A stretch of 64,000 nucleotides of DNA, from NCBI RefSeq assembly GCF_003046315.1, contig NZ_PZZP01000001.1, forward strand, positions 682,001-746,000, in the 5' to 3' direction. A program made the position numbers and the translations under genes. Shown in pieces: positions 35,911 through 45,190 of this stretch. Source of the stretch: Desmospora activa DSM 45169. Its GTDB lineage: Bacteria > Bacillota > Bacilli > Thermoactinomycetales > DSM-45169. Numbering within the stretch: position 1 is the stretch's first letter; each line of letters starts with the position of its first letter. The notes under the pieces were generated by a model, which searched no databases, was not told the origin of the DNA, and saw only the letters and a program-made list of their open reading frames with translations.

Positions 35911-37555
35911 AATGATGAGCTCCCGCTTTTTCTGTAGGCCTATGGGAAGCTTGTTCGTCGTCGCTTGTTTGGTTTTCATTGCCGGTATCCTCTTGAGGTG
36001 GTTCCTCGTTGCTGGTGCGCAGTGGAATTTCCCGCAGAAAGAATGTGCAGAGGAAAGCGAGGGTAATGACAGCACCCCCCACAATGAACACGCTGGATAT
36101 ACCGGCGTTCATCGCTTCACGCAGCATCAATAATACTTGATCAAACACGGCCTCCATCCCTGCCGGCAACTGGCTGCGGATGGCTGCCAGCTGATCAGGG
36201 GATAACAGCACCTGTGGATTGATGTTGGCTAATGTTTGTGCTGCCGGATTATTAGCCAGTTCAGGAGGTGCGGGGGTTGCGGCTATTTTTGCATCCATCC
36301 GCGAGATCATAATGGTCCCCATAATCGATACGCCGATCGTGCCGCCCATTTGCCGGAATAATTGGATGGCAGAAGTAGAAACACCGAGATAACGATGAGA
36401 GACTGCATTTTGTACGGTTAAGTTAAAGATGGGAAAGGCGGTACCCAACCCTAATCCGACGATGATCAGGTAGATTGTGGTCAGGAGAATCGAAGTTTCG
36501 ATGGTTAACATGGACAGAAGAACCATCCCCGCTCCCATCACTAAAAGTCCGCCCAAGGCCAATTTTTTGTACTTACCTGTCTTGGTAACCAGGCTGCCAA
36601 CGATCGAGCTGGCCAATACCATCCCCAATGTCATTGCCATCATAATGACGCCAGATTCAGCGGCTGAGATCCCCTTGACTCCTTGAATATAGAAGGGAGC
36701 ATACATGGTTGCTCCAAACATGGCGACACCGATGAGAAAATTGATAACATTGGACAAGGTGAAGATACTGTTTTTAAAGAGATGCAAAGGCATTACAGGG
36801 TTTTCCGCATGTTTTTCCACCCATATGAATGCAGCTAAGCTGAAAGCGGAGACGGCGATCATGCTTAAGATTTGCCAGGAGGTCCACGTATAACGGTCTC
36901 CCGCCCAGGTGAAAGCCAGCAGAAGCGGGACAATGGTTAGCACCAAAAATATGGAACCGGTGTAATCGATCCGATTTTTCTCCCCGCGAGGGGTTTGTGG
37001 AAACAGGCGCAGAATCAAGTAAAAGGCGATTAACCCTACGGGAAGAAAGATCCAGAAGACCCAGTGCCAATCGAAGTGATCCACAATGTAGCCGCCTAAG
37101 GTGGGTCCCAATACACTGGCTAAGCCGAAGACCGCACCCATCAATCCTTGCCAACGACCGCGCTCCCGGGGAGAGAAAAGATCGCCAACAGCGGTGAAAG
37201 CGGTGGCCATCACCATTCCGCCGCCAAAACCTTGCAAGCCGCGCCAGATGATTAATTGAATCATGGTTTGAGCGGTTCCGCATAAAAAGCTTCCAATCAT
37301 AAACAAAGCGAGTCCGGTCAGAATAAAGATCTTCCGTCCATAGATATCGGACAGCTTTCCGACTAATACCGTGGTGACGCTGGCTGTCAACATAAAAATG
37401 GTAAATACCCAGTTAAAATATTGGATACCGCCTAAGTCGCTAACGATTCGGGGCATAACGGTGCCGACGATCGTCTGGTTGAGGGCGGCAAACAATAGAG
37501 ATGCCATCACGGCGATCATAATGGTTATTTTTTGTCTTGTTTCAAGATGTTCCAC
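35909..37555 (-). CDS. MFS multidrug efflux transporter, DHA2 (EmrB/QacA) family
   Basis: Proton-driven drug exporter with about 14 hydrophobic segments. Family motifs: NQTIVGTVMPRIVSDLGG near the start, LVGKLSDIYGRKIF (motif A) near residue 65, and VLGPTLGGYIVDHF (motif C) near 145. A GTG at 37555 has AGAGGGA upstream and leaves a 14-base overlap with the regulator gene; an ATG at 37588 would give 11 more basic residues. The C-tail is hydrophilic and His-rich. Translationally coupled to the MarR gene, so probably repressed by it. Confidence 0.9.
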   Translation of the reverse strand: MEHLETRQKITIMIAVMASLLFAALNQTIVGTVMPRIVSDLGGIQYFNWVFTIFMLTASVTTVLVGKLSDIYGRKIFILTGLALFMIGSFLCGTAQTMIQLIIWRGLQGFGGGMVMATAFTAVGDLFSPRERGRWQGLMGAVFGLASVLGPTLGGYIVDHFDWHWVFWIFLPVGLIAFYLILRLFPQTPRGEKNRIDYTGSIFLVLTIVPLLLAFTWAGDRYTWTSWQILSMIAVSAFSLAAFIWVEKHAENPVMPLHLFKNSIFTLSNVINFLIGVAMFGATMYAPFYIQGVKGISAAESGVIMMAMTLGMVLASSIVGSLVTKTGKYKKLALGGLLVMGAGMVLLSMLTIETSILLTTIYLIIVGLGLGTAFPIFNLTVQNAVSHRYLGVSTSAIQLFRQMGGTIGVSIMGTIMISRMDAKIAATPAPPELANNPAAQTLANINPQVLLSPDQLAAIRSQLPAGMEAVFDQVLLMLREAMNAGISSVFIVGGAVITLAFLCTFFLREIPLRTSNEEPPQEDTGNENQTSDDEQASHRPTEKAGAHH

Positions 37556-38000
37556 GCGTTTTCCCTCTTTCCGTTTGCGGATCTCCATCCGCTTTTCGAA
37601 TCAGATGAAGCAAAGCGTTTATTTCCTCAGTGGTAAATGAATCAAATTTGTGCCGGAAGTATTCAAGGCGCTTCTTCTCTATCGCTTCGACCGCTTCAAT
37701 TCCCGTAGCGGTGATCATCATTTCCACCACTCGTTTGTCCTCCTGTGAGCGGCGACGCTCAATCCATTCTTTTTTGACCAGCTGATCCGACAGTTGGGTG
37801 ATGTGACTGTTGGAGACATCAAATTCCGTCGATAGGGCCGATGCTCTTTGTGGGCCATGGGTATAGAGGTGACGTAGGATAACAAATTGGCCCCTGTTTA
37901 CTCCTTTACCCATCACATCATGGATTTCTTTTTTCCACTGGCGGAACACTTGCCGGAAGGCTTGTTCCAACTCATCGATCAACTGTTGTCGCTCCGACAA
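37542..38000 (-). CDS. MarR family transcriptional regulator
   Basis: Winged-helix dimeric repressor, 152 residues, with the DNA-recognition region ASALSTEFDVSNSHITQLSDQLVKKEWIERRRSQEDKRVVEMMIT. It starts at TTG with AAAGGAGG 8 bases upstream. It is the first gene of a two-gene unit with the drug exporter, and a palindrome sits in its promoter, suggesting autorepression relieved by a drug-like ligand. Confidence 0.92.
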   Translation of the reverse strand: MSERQQLIDELEQAFRQVFRQWKKEIHDVMGKGVNRGQFVILRHLYTHGPQRASALSTEFDVSNSHITQLSDQLVKKEWIERRRSQEDKRVVEMMITATGIEAVEAIEKKRLEYFRHKFDSFTTEEINALLHLIRKADGDPQTERGKTRGTS

Positions 38001-38020
38001 AAAAGCTCCTCCTTTATGTC

Positions 38021-38037
38021 ATATGATTATTTCATAT
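38021..38037 (-). promoter_or_regulatory. Probable MarR operator
   Basis: Perfect inverted repeat ATATGA-N5-TCATAT, 21 bases upstream of the regulator's start codon, next to an AGTTAACT palindrome. Size and spacing are typical of MarR-family sites. Confidence 0.6.
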
Positions 38038-38179
38038 AGTTAACTTTTCAACATTCGAATTGTACATGAGAAAAATGAAGGATGTCAACCGATTGTGGTT
38101 AAAGAATGATAAAAAAACAGCCATGATCATCATGACTGTTTTGTTCAATCGTAATTATTTTTGCTTGAACATGTCGGCA

Positions 38180-39150
38180 TCATACGGGAACGGATTTCTC
38201 TTCCGGCGGCGTGGTTGATCCGTTGGTGGGGTTACGCCGTGACCACCATGTGGCCAAGAGAGGACCAGAGATGTTGTGCCAGACACTGAAGAGGGCGCCG
38301 GGCAGTGCAGCGACGGGTTCAAAATAAGCAACGCAAGGGCGACACCCAAACCGGAGTTTTGCATCCCTACTTCCAATGAGACGGCGCGGGATTGTGCTTC
38401 ATTCAATTTTAGAATACGGGCGGAACCGTAACCGAGGCCGAGTCCAAAGAGATTATGCAGAATGACGGCGATAAGGACAACTCCGGCGGTAGCGGATAGA
38501 TTGTCTGCATTGAGAGCGACGACTCCGGTGACGATCAAAACGATGGTGGTTACGGATACCAATGGCAAGACGCCGGTTGCTTTTTCCACTGTGTTGGGCA
38601 GGAAACGGCGGACGACGATGCCGAGTACAATCGGCAGGATGATAACCTGTAAAATGGAGAGCAGCATTGCCCCCGGTTGTACCGGCAACCACGAGCCGGC
38701 TAATATCCATAATAAAAACGGAGTGAGCAAAGGTGCCAGCAGAGTGGAGACACTGGTCATCGTAACGGAAAGGGGAACGTTCCCTTTGGATAGATAAACC
38801 ATCACATTGGAGGCGGTACCACCGGGACAAGCTCCCACCAACACTAATCCAACTGCCAATTCAGGCGGTAATTGTAAAACGGTGGCAACGGCAAAAGCGG
38901 CCAAAGGCATGATCAAAAACTGGGCGATAACGCCGACTGCGACGGATTTCGGCTGTTTGGCGATCAGGTGAAAGTCTTTCCAAGATAAGGTCATTCCCAT
39001 GCCAAACATCACGATTCCCAATAGCAGGGTAATCCAGTTTCCGATTCCTGTAAACGATTCGGGAAACCAATATGCGATTGCCGCTGCGAGCACTACCCAC
39101 AGGGCAAAGGTTTTTTCCGCAAAACGGCTAATTCGGTTCCACGTATACAC
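38180..39150 (-). pseudogene. Frameshifted bile acid:sodium symporter family (BASS) gene
   Basis: The frame encodes a membrane transporter core (RISRFAEKTFALWVVLAAAIA … GACPGGTASNVMVYLSKGN … [13 protein letters not shown]). After that the open frame runs into non-family sequence. Moving one frame at 38325/38326 restores the expected ending ([20 protein letters not shown], then a Trp/Ser/Arg-rich tail) to a stop at 38180, so one base (C on the coding strand) appears lost. Start is taken as GTG at 39150 after AAGGAG. It could be a true pseudogene or a sequencing error. Confidence 0.75.
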
Positions 39151-39414
39151 AGCATGTTTCTCCTTTGCACTATTTTGAGCAAGTATTTGTTTCAACTTTT
39201 CGACAATTGGCGTATTAGAAGAAGGATTTGCGTGTCCATCACGCGGATAATCAGTTCGGATATTGCTACTCATATTAAACAGGGAAATGGAATTCGTCAA
39301 GATGATGGAAAAGGATTCTAAGTGACGATTCTGACCGACAAAATGCTTGCAATTTTTCCTCTCCTGGTTCAAACTGATACGAATAACGCATCAGAGGATA
39401 GAGGGGGATATATC

Positions 39415-41106
39415 ATGTCAGATCGCGATGTGCAAAAAGATTTACGCATTCGCAGCAAGGTGATCAGCGAAGGAAGCAACCGTGCCCCTAATCGGGCGAT
39501 GTTGCGAGCTGTCGGGCTAAAGGATGAAGATTTTCAAAAGCCGATGGTTGGGGTGGCCAGCACCTGGAGTGAAGTGACGCCTTGTAATATGCATATCCGA
39601 GAATTGGCGGAAGAAGCGAAAGCGGGAGCAAAAGAAGCCGGAGGCGCACCGTTGATCTTTAACACCATCACCGTTTCTGATGGCATCTCGATGGGACATG
39701 AGGGGATGCGCTATTCTCTCCCCAGCCGGGAAGTGATCGCCGATTCCATTGAAACGGTGGTTGGGGCGGAACGACTGGACGCTTATGTCGCCATTGGCGG
39801 GTGTGATAAAAATATGCCGGGCTGTATGATCGCCATCGGTCGTACCGAGGTGCCGGCGGTCTTTGTTTATGGGGGCACGATTCGTCCGGGTAAGTTGGAT
39901 GGACAGGATATTGATATCGTTTCCGCCTTTGAAGGAGTCGGGCAGTATAACAAAGGTGGAATCGACCGGGATCACCTTCATCAGATTGAGTGCCACGCTT
40001 GTCCGGGGGCGGGTTCCTGTGGTGGCATGTACACCGCCAATACGATGGCTTCTGCGATTGAAGCGATGGGGATGAGCTTGCCGGGTAGTTCTTCGCATCC
40101 GGCGGAGACCGCTGAAAAGCGGAATGATTGTCGCAAAGCGGGACAAGCGGTGGTGCAATTGCTGGAGAAGGGCATTTATCCCAAAGATATTATGACAAGA
40201 AAAGCATTTGAAAACGCCATTACCGTTGTGATGGCGTTAGGTGGGTCCACCAATGCGATTCTGCATTTATTGGCGATGGCCCATGCCATCGATGTGGATC
40301 TTACCATGGAGGATTTTGAGCGCATTCGGAAGCGGGTGCCGCACATTGCCGATCTAAAGCCCAGCGGTCGCTATGTGATGCAGGATTTGTATGAAGCGGG
40401 CGGTGTGCCAGCGGTGATGAAAGAATTGCTGCAAGCGGGGTTGTTACACGGTGATTGCTTGACGGTGACGGGGAAAACGCTGGCTGAAAACTTAGCCGAT
40501 GCAGCTCCTTTGAAGGAGGGGCAACAAGTGATTCGTCCCCTGGAGCAACCCTTCCGCCAAACTGGCCCCTTGGTGGTGCTGAAGGGAAACCTAGCTCCAG
40601 AAGGCGCGGTGGCCAAAATCTCCGGTCTCAAGGTAACGCAATTAACCGGGCCGGCTAAAGTGTTTGACAGCGAGGATGATGCGACGGAAGCGATCCTGTC
40701 TGATCAAGTGCAAGCAGGTGATGTGGTCGTTATTCGCTATGAAGGGCCCAAAGGCGGACCCGGTATGCCGGAGATGCTCTCCATCACGGGAATCCTGGTC
40801 GGCAAAGGCTTAGGAGAAAAGGTGGCCCTCATCACCGACGGTCGCTTTTCTGGCGGTTCCCATGGATTCGTTATCGGTCATGTCGCACCGGAAGCGCAAG
40901 TGGGAGGGCCGATCGCGCTATTACAGGATGGGGATTCCATCACCATTGATAGTAAAGAGCGCCTCTTGCATGTGGATGTGTCGGAAGAAGAGTGGGAAGC
41001 GCGCAAACGGGCATGGAAAGAGCGTCCTCTTCCTGTTGAGCGCGGAGTTTTAAATAAATATGCGCGCCTGGTTTCTTCCGCCTCCCGCGGAGCGGTAACA
41101 GATTAA
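39415..41106 (+). CDS. ilvD: Dihydroxy-acid dehydratase
   Basis: Fe-S enzyme converting dihydroxyisovalerate/dihydroxymethylvalerate to the 2-keto acids of valine and isoleucine synthesis. Cluster-ligand regions are visible: [10 protein letters not shown] near residue 125 and [19 protein letters not shown] near 195. The C-terminal swivel domain has [11 protein letters not shown] and [10 protein letters not shown]. The ATG at 39415 follows GAGGGGG and gives 563 residues. It stands just upstream of the ilvB leader but under separate control. Confidence 0.96.
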   Translation: MSDRDVQKDLRIRSKVISEGSNRAPNRAMLRAVGLKDEDFQKPMVGVASTWSEVTPCNMHIRELAEEAKAGAKEAGGAPLIFNTITVSDGISMGHEGMRYSLPSREVIADSIETVVGAERLDAYVAIGGCDKNMPGCMIAIGRTEVPAVFVYGGTIRPGKLDGQDIDIVSAFEGVGQYNKGGIDRDHLHQIECHACPGAGSCGGMYTANTMASAIEAMGMSLPGSSSHPAETAEKRNDCRKAGQAVVQLLEKGIYPKDIMTRKAFENAITVVMALGGSTNAILHLLAMAHAIDVDLTMEDFERIRKRVPHIADLKPSGRYVMQDLYEAGGVPAVMKELLQAGLLHGDCLTVTGKTLAENLADAAPLKEGQQVIRPLEQPFRQTGPLVVLKGNLAPEGAVAKISGLKVTQLTGPAKVFDSEDDATEAILSDQVQAGDVVVIRYEGPKGGPGMPEMLSITGILVGKGLGEKVALITDGRFSGGSHGFVIGHVAPEAQVGGPIALLQDGDSITIDSKERLLHVDVSEEEWEARKRAWKERPLPVERGVLNKYARLVSSASRGAVTD

Positions 41107-41138
41107 TAAATACTTAAAAAAACTGGATAAAAAACCGG

Positions 41139-41168
41139 TTGACAAAGCAGCTATGACCTGCCTATAAT
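41139..41168 (+). promoter_or_regulatory. Promoter of the ilvB leader
   Basis: Consensus TTGACA (41139-41144) and TATAAT (41163-41168) with an 18-base spacer, about 45 bases before the aptamer. Confidence 0.85.
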
Positions 41169-41212
41169 AGCATCTAAATAATTCAACGATTTCCCGTAAA
41201 ACAGAATCAAAT

Positions 41213-41370
41213 GTGCTAGGAGGGTGTCTAGGGTTCCGCCTTTACAGGGTCTGCGACCAAGTGGCACCAACATCCCAACAGGGATGTACACCGTGAGGAT
41301 AAAAGCCTCTGCGGCAGGTCCTGCCTTCTTCTGCGGAAATGAGGTGTGGCATGCCCAGAGGCTTTGTTTC
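41213..41370 (+). promoter_or_regulatory. ykkC-family riboswitch, probably ppGpp-sensing, with expression platform
   Basis: The aptamer carries the ykkC landmarks CTAGGGTTCCG (41228-41238), ACCAAGTGGCACC, ACACCG and GGATAAAAGCC (41297-41307), then TGCGGCAGG, the ending of subtype 2 RNAs rather than guanidine-I (GGGAGA). Subtype 2 RNAs upstream of branched-chain amino acid genes bind ppGpp. AAAGCCTCTG (41302-41311) can instead pair with CAGAGGCTTT (41356-41365, followed by GTTTC), making a weak terminator that competes with the aptamer, so ligand should favour read-through. Confidence 0.8.
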
Positions 41371-41414
41371 AAATACAATAGCCGATATTTTCAAAAAAAG
41401 GAAAAACGAAGGTT

Positions 41415-41722
41415 AAAGGCTTGGAAGAGGCCATAAGATTTCACATCCCCGTGTAACAGAGAGCACTGGAGTGCTGAGACCAGAGCCGCGGAGTGAAGAT
41501 CTTCTCACCTCGGAGCCGCGCGTCGAAAAGGAACTTCCTGACTAGAATGCGATCGGAGTCCCCGTTAAAGGACGGAGTACGGTGTATCCATAACCGTACT
41601 CACCAAGGCTATCGGTCGCGAGACCGATGGTGAATATTGGGTGGTACCGCGAATCCTTCGCCCCAATCAACGTGATTAGACCCGGAAATGGGCCTTATTT
41701 TCGTTGGGGGTGGAGGGTTTTT
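41415..41722 (+). promoter_or_regulatory. Leucine T-box leader of ilvB
   Basis: A complete T-box: GAGG (about 41426) pairs with CCTC (41508-41511), AAGAT with ATCTT, exposing CTC (41504-41506), a leucine specifier followed by A. The distal loop has CAGAGAGC. T-box GGGTGGTACCGCGA lies at 41639-41652, then a terminator built from the CCTTCGCCCCAA and TTGGGGGTGGAGG sides (41656-41717) with TTTTT. Uncharged tRNA-Leu should permit transcription of ilvB-ilvN-ilvC-leuA-leuB. It directly follows the ykkC-type switch. Confidence 0.93.
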
Positions 41723-41746
41723 AACTTTTTATGAGGAGGGTGTGTC

Positions 41747-43486
41747 ATGGTGTCGCAACCGATGGCGACAGTGGAACAGGGTGTGGATCAAGGCAAAGAG
41801 GCAAAAGAATACACAGGTTCAGAAATTTTGCTGCGCTGTCTGATCGAAGAGGGGGTTGAGGTGGCATTTGGTTACCCGGGGGGTGCGGTGCTTCCAATCT
41901 ATGACTCGTTGTACAGTAGCCGTTTAAAACATTTGTTGGCCCGCCATGAGCAGGGAGCGATTCACGCTGCTGACGGCTATGCCCGGGCAACCGGCAAGGC
42001 GGGGGTCGTAATCGCCACCTCAGGACCCGGTGCTACCAATTTGGTGACAGGAATCGCTAACGCGCAGATGGATTCGATCCCTCTGGTATGTATCACCGGC
42101 AATGTGGCACAGCACCTGATCGGTACCGACGCCTTTCAAGAGGCGGATATTACCGGGATTACCATGCCGATTACCAAGCATAGTTACTTGGTGACCGATG
42201 TGCGTGACCTCCCGCGGGTGATCAAGGAAGCGTTCCACATTGCCACAACCGGTCGTCCCGGCCCGGTCTTGATCGATATTCCCAAGGATGTGAGTAATGC
42301 CAAAGCGACTTACTCTTATCCCGATTCTGTCTCCATCCGGGGTTATCAACCCCATGCCGACCCGCATCCGTTGCAAGTGCAGCGATTGCATCAAGCGATC
42401 GCCGAGGCGTCGCAGCCGGTCATCCTAGCTGGTGGCGGGGTGGTGACATCCGGAGCGGAAGAAGAGCTGATCGCCTTTGCGGAAAAAGCGGGAATCCCAG
42501 TTACAACGACGCTGATGGGTCTGGGCGGCTTTCCGGGACAGCATCCTTTATGGTTGGGAATGCCGGGAATGCACGGGACATACGCTGCCAACCACGCGCT
42601 GTTGGAGACTGATCTTTTGATCGGGGTGGGGGCCCGCTTCGATGACCGTGTCACCATGGGAAGGCTCGATAAATTCGCCACCGGCGCCAAAATCGTCCAC
42701 ATCGATATTGATCCGGCGGAGATCGGCAAAAATCTGGATGCTTATATCCCGCTGGTTGGCGATGTGAAAAAGGTGTTGGCCACAGCCATACCCGGCTTAC
42801 GCCGCAGTTCTTCAGAGGCATGGATCAAGCAACTGGAAAAGTGGAAACAGGAGAAGCCATACAGTTTCAAAGATGCGGAAGATACGTTAAAACCACAATG
42901 GGTGATTCGTCATCTGCATGAGACGACCAAAGGCAAGGCGGTTGTGACGACGGATGTGGGGCAGCACCAGATGTGGGTTGCGCAATATTTTCCCTTCGCC
43001 CGTCCCCGCTCTTTTATCACCTCCGGCGGTCTGGGAACGATGGGTTTCGGCTTTCCTGCCGCATTAGGCGCTCAGGTCGCTTGTCCAGATGAAGTGGTGA
43101 TCAGTGTAACCGGTGACGGCGGTTTCCAGATGACCAATCAGGAATTGGCAGTTGCAGCCATGGCCAATATACCGGTAAAAGTGGCCATTATCAATAACCA
43201 TTGTTTAGGCATGGTGCGCCAATGGCAGGAAGTATTCTACCAGGAGCGTTACAGTGAAGTGGATCTGTCGGGCAGTCCCGACTTTGTCCGCCTGTCGGAA
43301 GCGTACGGTGTCAAGGCGTGGCGGGCAAAAACGAAACAGGAGGCAAGTGATGCTTGGAGAGAAGCGTTGGATCATCCGGGACCGGCGGTGATTGATTTTT
43401 GGGTGACGCCGGAAGAAAACGTCTACCCGATGGTGGCCCCCGGTACCGGTTTGGATGAAATGATTATGGGAGATGAGGCGGAATGA
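41747..43486 (+). CDS. ilvB: Acetolactate synthase large (catalytic) subunit
   Basis: TPP-dependent first common enzyme of valine/leucine/isoleucine synthesis. Family motifs: [16 protein letters not shown] near residue 37, catalytic Glu in [15 protein letters not shown], and the TPP motif [12 protein letters not shown] with VAIINN near residue 460. 579 residues. ATGAGGAGGG precedes the ATG. Its stop overlaps the ilvN start by four bases, coupling the subunits. Confidence 0.96.
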   Translation: MVSQPMATVEQGVDQGKEAKEYTGSEILLRCLIEEGVEVAFGYPGGAVLPIYDSLYSSRLKHLLARHEQGAIHAADGYARATGKAGVVIATSGPGATNLVTGIANAQMDSIPLVCITGNVAQHLIGTDAFQEADITGITMPITKHSYLVTDVRDLPRVIKEAFHIATTGRPGPVLIDIPKDVSNAKATYSYPDSVSIRGYQPHADPHPLQVQRLHQAIAEASQPVILAGGGVVTSGAEEELIAFAEKAGIPVTTTLMGLGGFPGQHPLWLGMPGMHGTYAANHALLETDLLIGVGARFDDRVTMGRLDKFATGAKIVHIDIDPAEIGKNLDAYIPLVGDVKKVLATAIPGLRRSSSEAWIKQLEKWKQEKPYSFKDAEDTLKPQWVIRHLHETTKGKAVVTTDVGQHQMWVAQYFPFARPRSFITSGGLGTMGFGFPAALGAQVACPDEVVISVTGDGGFQMTNQELAVAAMANIPVKVAIINNHCLGMVRQWQEVFYQERYSEVDLSGSPDFVRLSEAYGVKAWRAKTKQEASDAWREALDHPGPAVIDFWVTPEENVYPMVAPGTGLDEMIMGDEAE

Positions 43487-43983
43487 GACACGTGATTTCG
43501 GTGCTCGTCAACGATCAGCCCCGGGTGTTGGCCCGGGTGGCCAACCTTTTGGGGCGCCGGAATTTTAATATTGAAAGCATCAGTGTGGGAGAGTCAGAGG
43601 AAGAGGGTCTCTCGCGGATGGTCATTGTGACCCAAGGGGACGAACGCACGATGGAGCAGATCCAGAAACAGCTGCACAAATTGGTGGATGTAATCAAGGT
43701 GCAGGATCTGAGCGAATACGCCTCCGTCGAGCGAGAACTGTTGCTGGTGAAGGTGGGAGCCGCCCCTGCGACTCGGATGGAGATCAAAGGGATTGTGGAG
43801 CCCTTCCGGGCGGCGGTGGTGGATGTGGGTCCCAACAGCATGATGGTGCAGGCCACCGGTGAACGGGCGAAGCTGGATGCGCTGTTGGAGCTGTTGCGCC
43901 CCTACGGTATCAAAGAGATGGCACGTACTGGTGTGACAGCCTTGCCGCGCAGTGTAAACAAAGCAGCGGCGACAACATCATAA
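43483..43983 (+). CDS. ilvN: Acetolactate synthase small (regulatory) subunit
   Basis: Binds valine and controls the large subunit. N-terminal ACT domain ([30 protein letters not shown]) and a second regulatory domain from about residue 80. The length of 166 is normal. Called ilvH in some genomes. Confidence 0.95.
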   Translation: MRHVISVLVNDQPRVLARVANLLGRRNFNIESISVGESEEEGLSRMVIVTQGDERTMEQIQKQLHKLVDVIKVQDLSEYASVERELLLVKVGAAPATRMEIKGIVEPFRAAVVDVGPNSMMVQATGERAKLDALLELLRPYGIKEMARTGVTALPRSVNKAAATTS

Positions 43984-44011
43984 GCGAGTATCGAAGGAAA
44001 GAAAGTTTGCT

Positions 44012-44092
44012 CAAAGCATCCCCAAAGATATCGAGCAAGGCGCTATTTACCTCTCCACTTTAGAAGTGGGAGACTTCTGACGTAAAAAGGTT
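44012..44092 (-). repeat. IS605-end-like hairpin repeat, copy 2
   Basis: In the ilvN-ilvC gap lies the reverse complement of the 26401-26486 repeat: the 22-base hairpin core is identical apart from orientation, and the flanks match with a few differences (e.g. GATATCGAG, TTCTGACG). It carries no T-run terminator in the operon direction, so ilvC transcription may continue through it. Confidence 0.65.
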
Positions 44093-44131
44093 AGAAAATT
44101 GTATTCAACATGATCAGGGAGGAATGGAAAC

Positions 44132-45163
44132 ATGGCACAAGTATACTATGAAAAAGAGACTAATCAGGAAGTATTAAACGGAAAAACAGTAGCGGTGATC
44201 GGGTACGGCAGTCAGGGGCATGCCCAGGCTCAAAACTTGCGAGACAGCGGCATTCAAGTGGTGATTGGACTTCGTCCCGGCCGTTCCTGGGAGCAAGCGA
44301 AACAGGACGGATTTGAAGTATTGACCGTGGATGAAGCGGTGAAACGTGCTGATGTGGTGCAGCTGTTGATGCCGGATGAGGTGCAGGCACGGGTTTATCA
44401 AGCACAGGTGGCACCCAATCTAAAACCGGGATCGGCCCTCTTTTTCTCCCACGGTTTCAACATCCACTTCGGTCAAATTGAGCCGCCAGCAGATGTGGAT
44501 GTGGTCTTGATTGCGCCAAAGGGGCCAGGTCATTTGGTGCGACGGGTATTTGTAGAAGGGTTTGGCGTTCCCGCTCTAATCGCCGTTCACCAGGATGCTT
44601 CCGGGCAAGCGAAACAACTGGGATTGGCGTATGCTTGGGGAATTGGCGGCACCCGTGCCGGTGTGATTGAGACTACGTTTAAGGAAGAGACGGAAACCGA
44701 CCTCTTCGGTGAGCAAGCTGTTTTATGCGGTGGGGTGAGCCAGTTGGTCAAACAAGGGTTTGAGACTTTGACGGATGCCGGTTATCAACCGGAAGTGGCT
44801 TACTTTGAGTGTCTACACGAATTAAAACTGATCGTTGACTTGATGTATGAAGAAGGATTGGCCGGTATGCGTTACTCCATCAGTGATACAGCGGAGTACG
44901 GCGATTATGTCAGCGGCAAACGCGTGGTGGGAGAAGCTTCCCGCAAGGCGATGCAAGAAGTGCTGGCAGATATCCAGGACGGCACCTTCGCCAAGCGCTG
45001 GATCGCGGAAAATGAAGCGGGACGCAAAGAGTTTAACCGTATCCGTGAAGAAGAAGCGACCCATTCATTGGAGACAGTCGGTAAGAAACTGCGCCAAACG
45101 ATGGCGTGGATCGATAAGGACGAGAAGAATAAAGTGACGGATCCAACCGCGGTTCAATCCTGA
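44132..45163 (+). CDS. ilvC: Ketol-acid reductoisomerase (class I)
   Basis: Second step of branched-chain amino acid synthesis: isomerisation and NADPH-dependent reduction. Rossmann motif [21 protein letters not shown]; the following GLRPGRSW loop suggests NADPH preference. Metal ligands lie in [15 protein letters not shown] and [16 protein letters not shown]. The length of 343 is that of class I enzymes. CAGGGAGGA precedes the ATG. Confidence 0.96.
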   Translation: MAQVYYEKETNQEVLNGKTVAVIGYGSQGHAQAQNLRDSGIQVVIGLRPGRSWEQAKQDGFEVLTVDEAVKRADVVQLLMPDEVQARVYQAQVAPNLKPGSALFFSHGFNIHFGQIEPPADVDVVLIAPKGPGHLVRRVFVEGFGVPALIAVHQDASGQAKQLGLAYAWGIGGTRAGVIETTFKEETETDLFGEQAVLCGGVSQLVKQGFETLTDAGYQPEVAYFECLHELKLIVDLMYEEGLAGMRYSISDTAEYGDYVSGKRVVGEASRKAMQEVLADIQDGTFAKRWIAENEAGRKEFNRIREEEATHSLETVGKKLRQTMAWIDKDEKNKVTDPTAVQS

Positions 45164-45190
45164 ATAAATTTGATAAGGGAGGGTGCAATC

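Noticed and set aside
38155-39372. Long uninterrupted reading of the BASS gene as a 405-residue protein
   Set aside because: The N-terminal extension lacks a ribosome site and the C-terminal 50 residues are out of the family frame; a one-base frameshift explains it better.
41213-41330. Guanidine-I riboswitch as identity of the ykkC-type aptamer
   Set aside because: The 3' ending (TGCGGCAGG rather than GGGAGA) and the ilv context fit subtype 2; not excluded completely without a model search.
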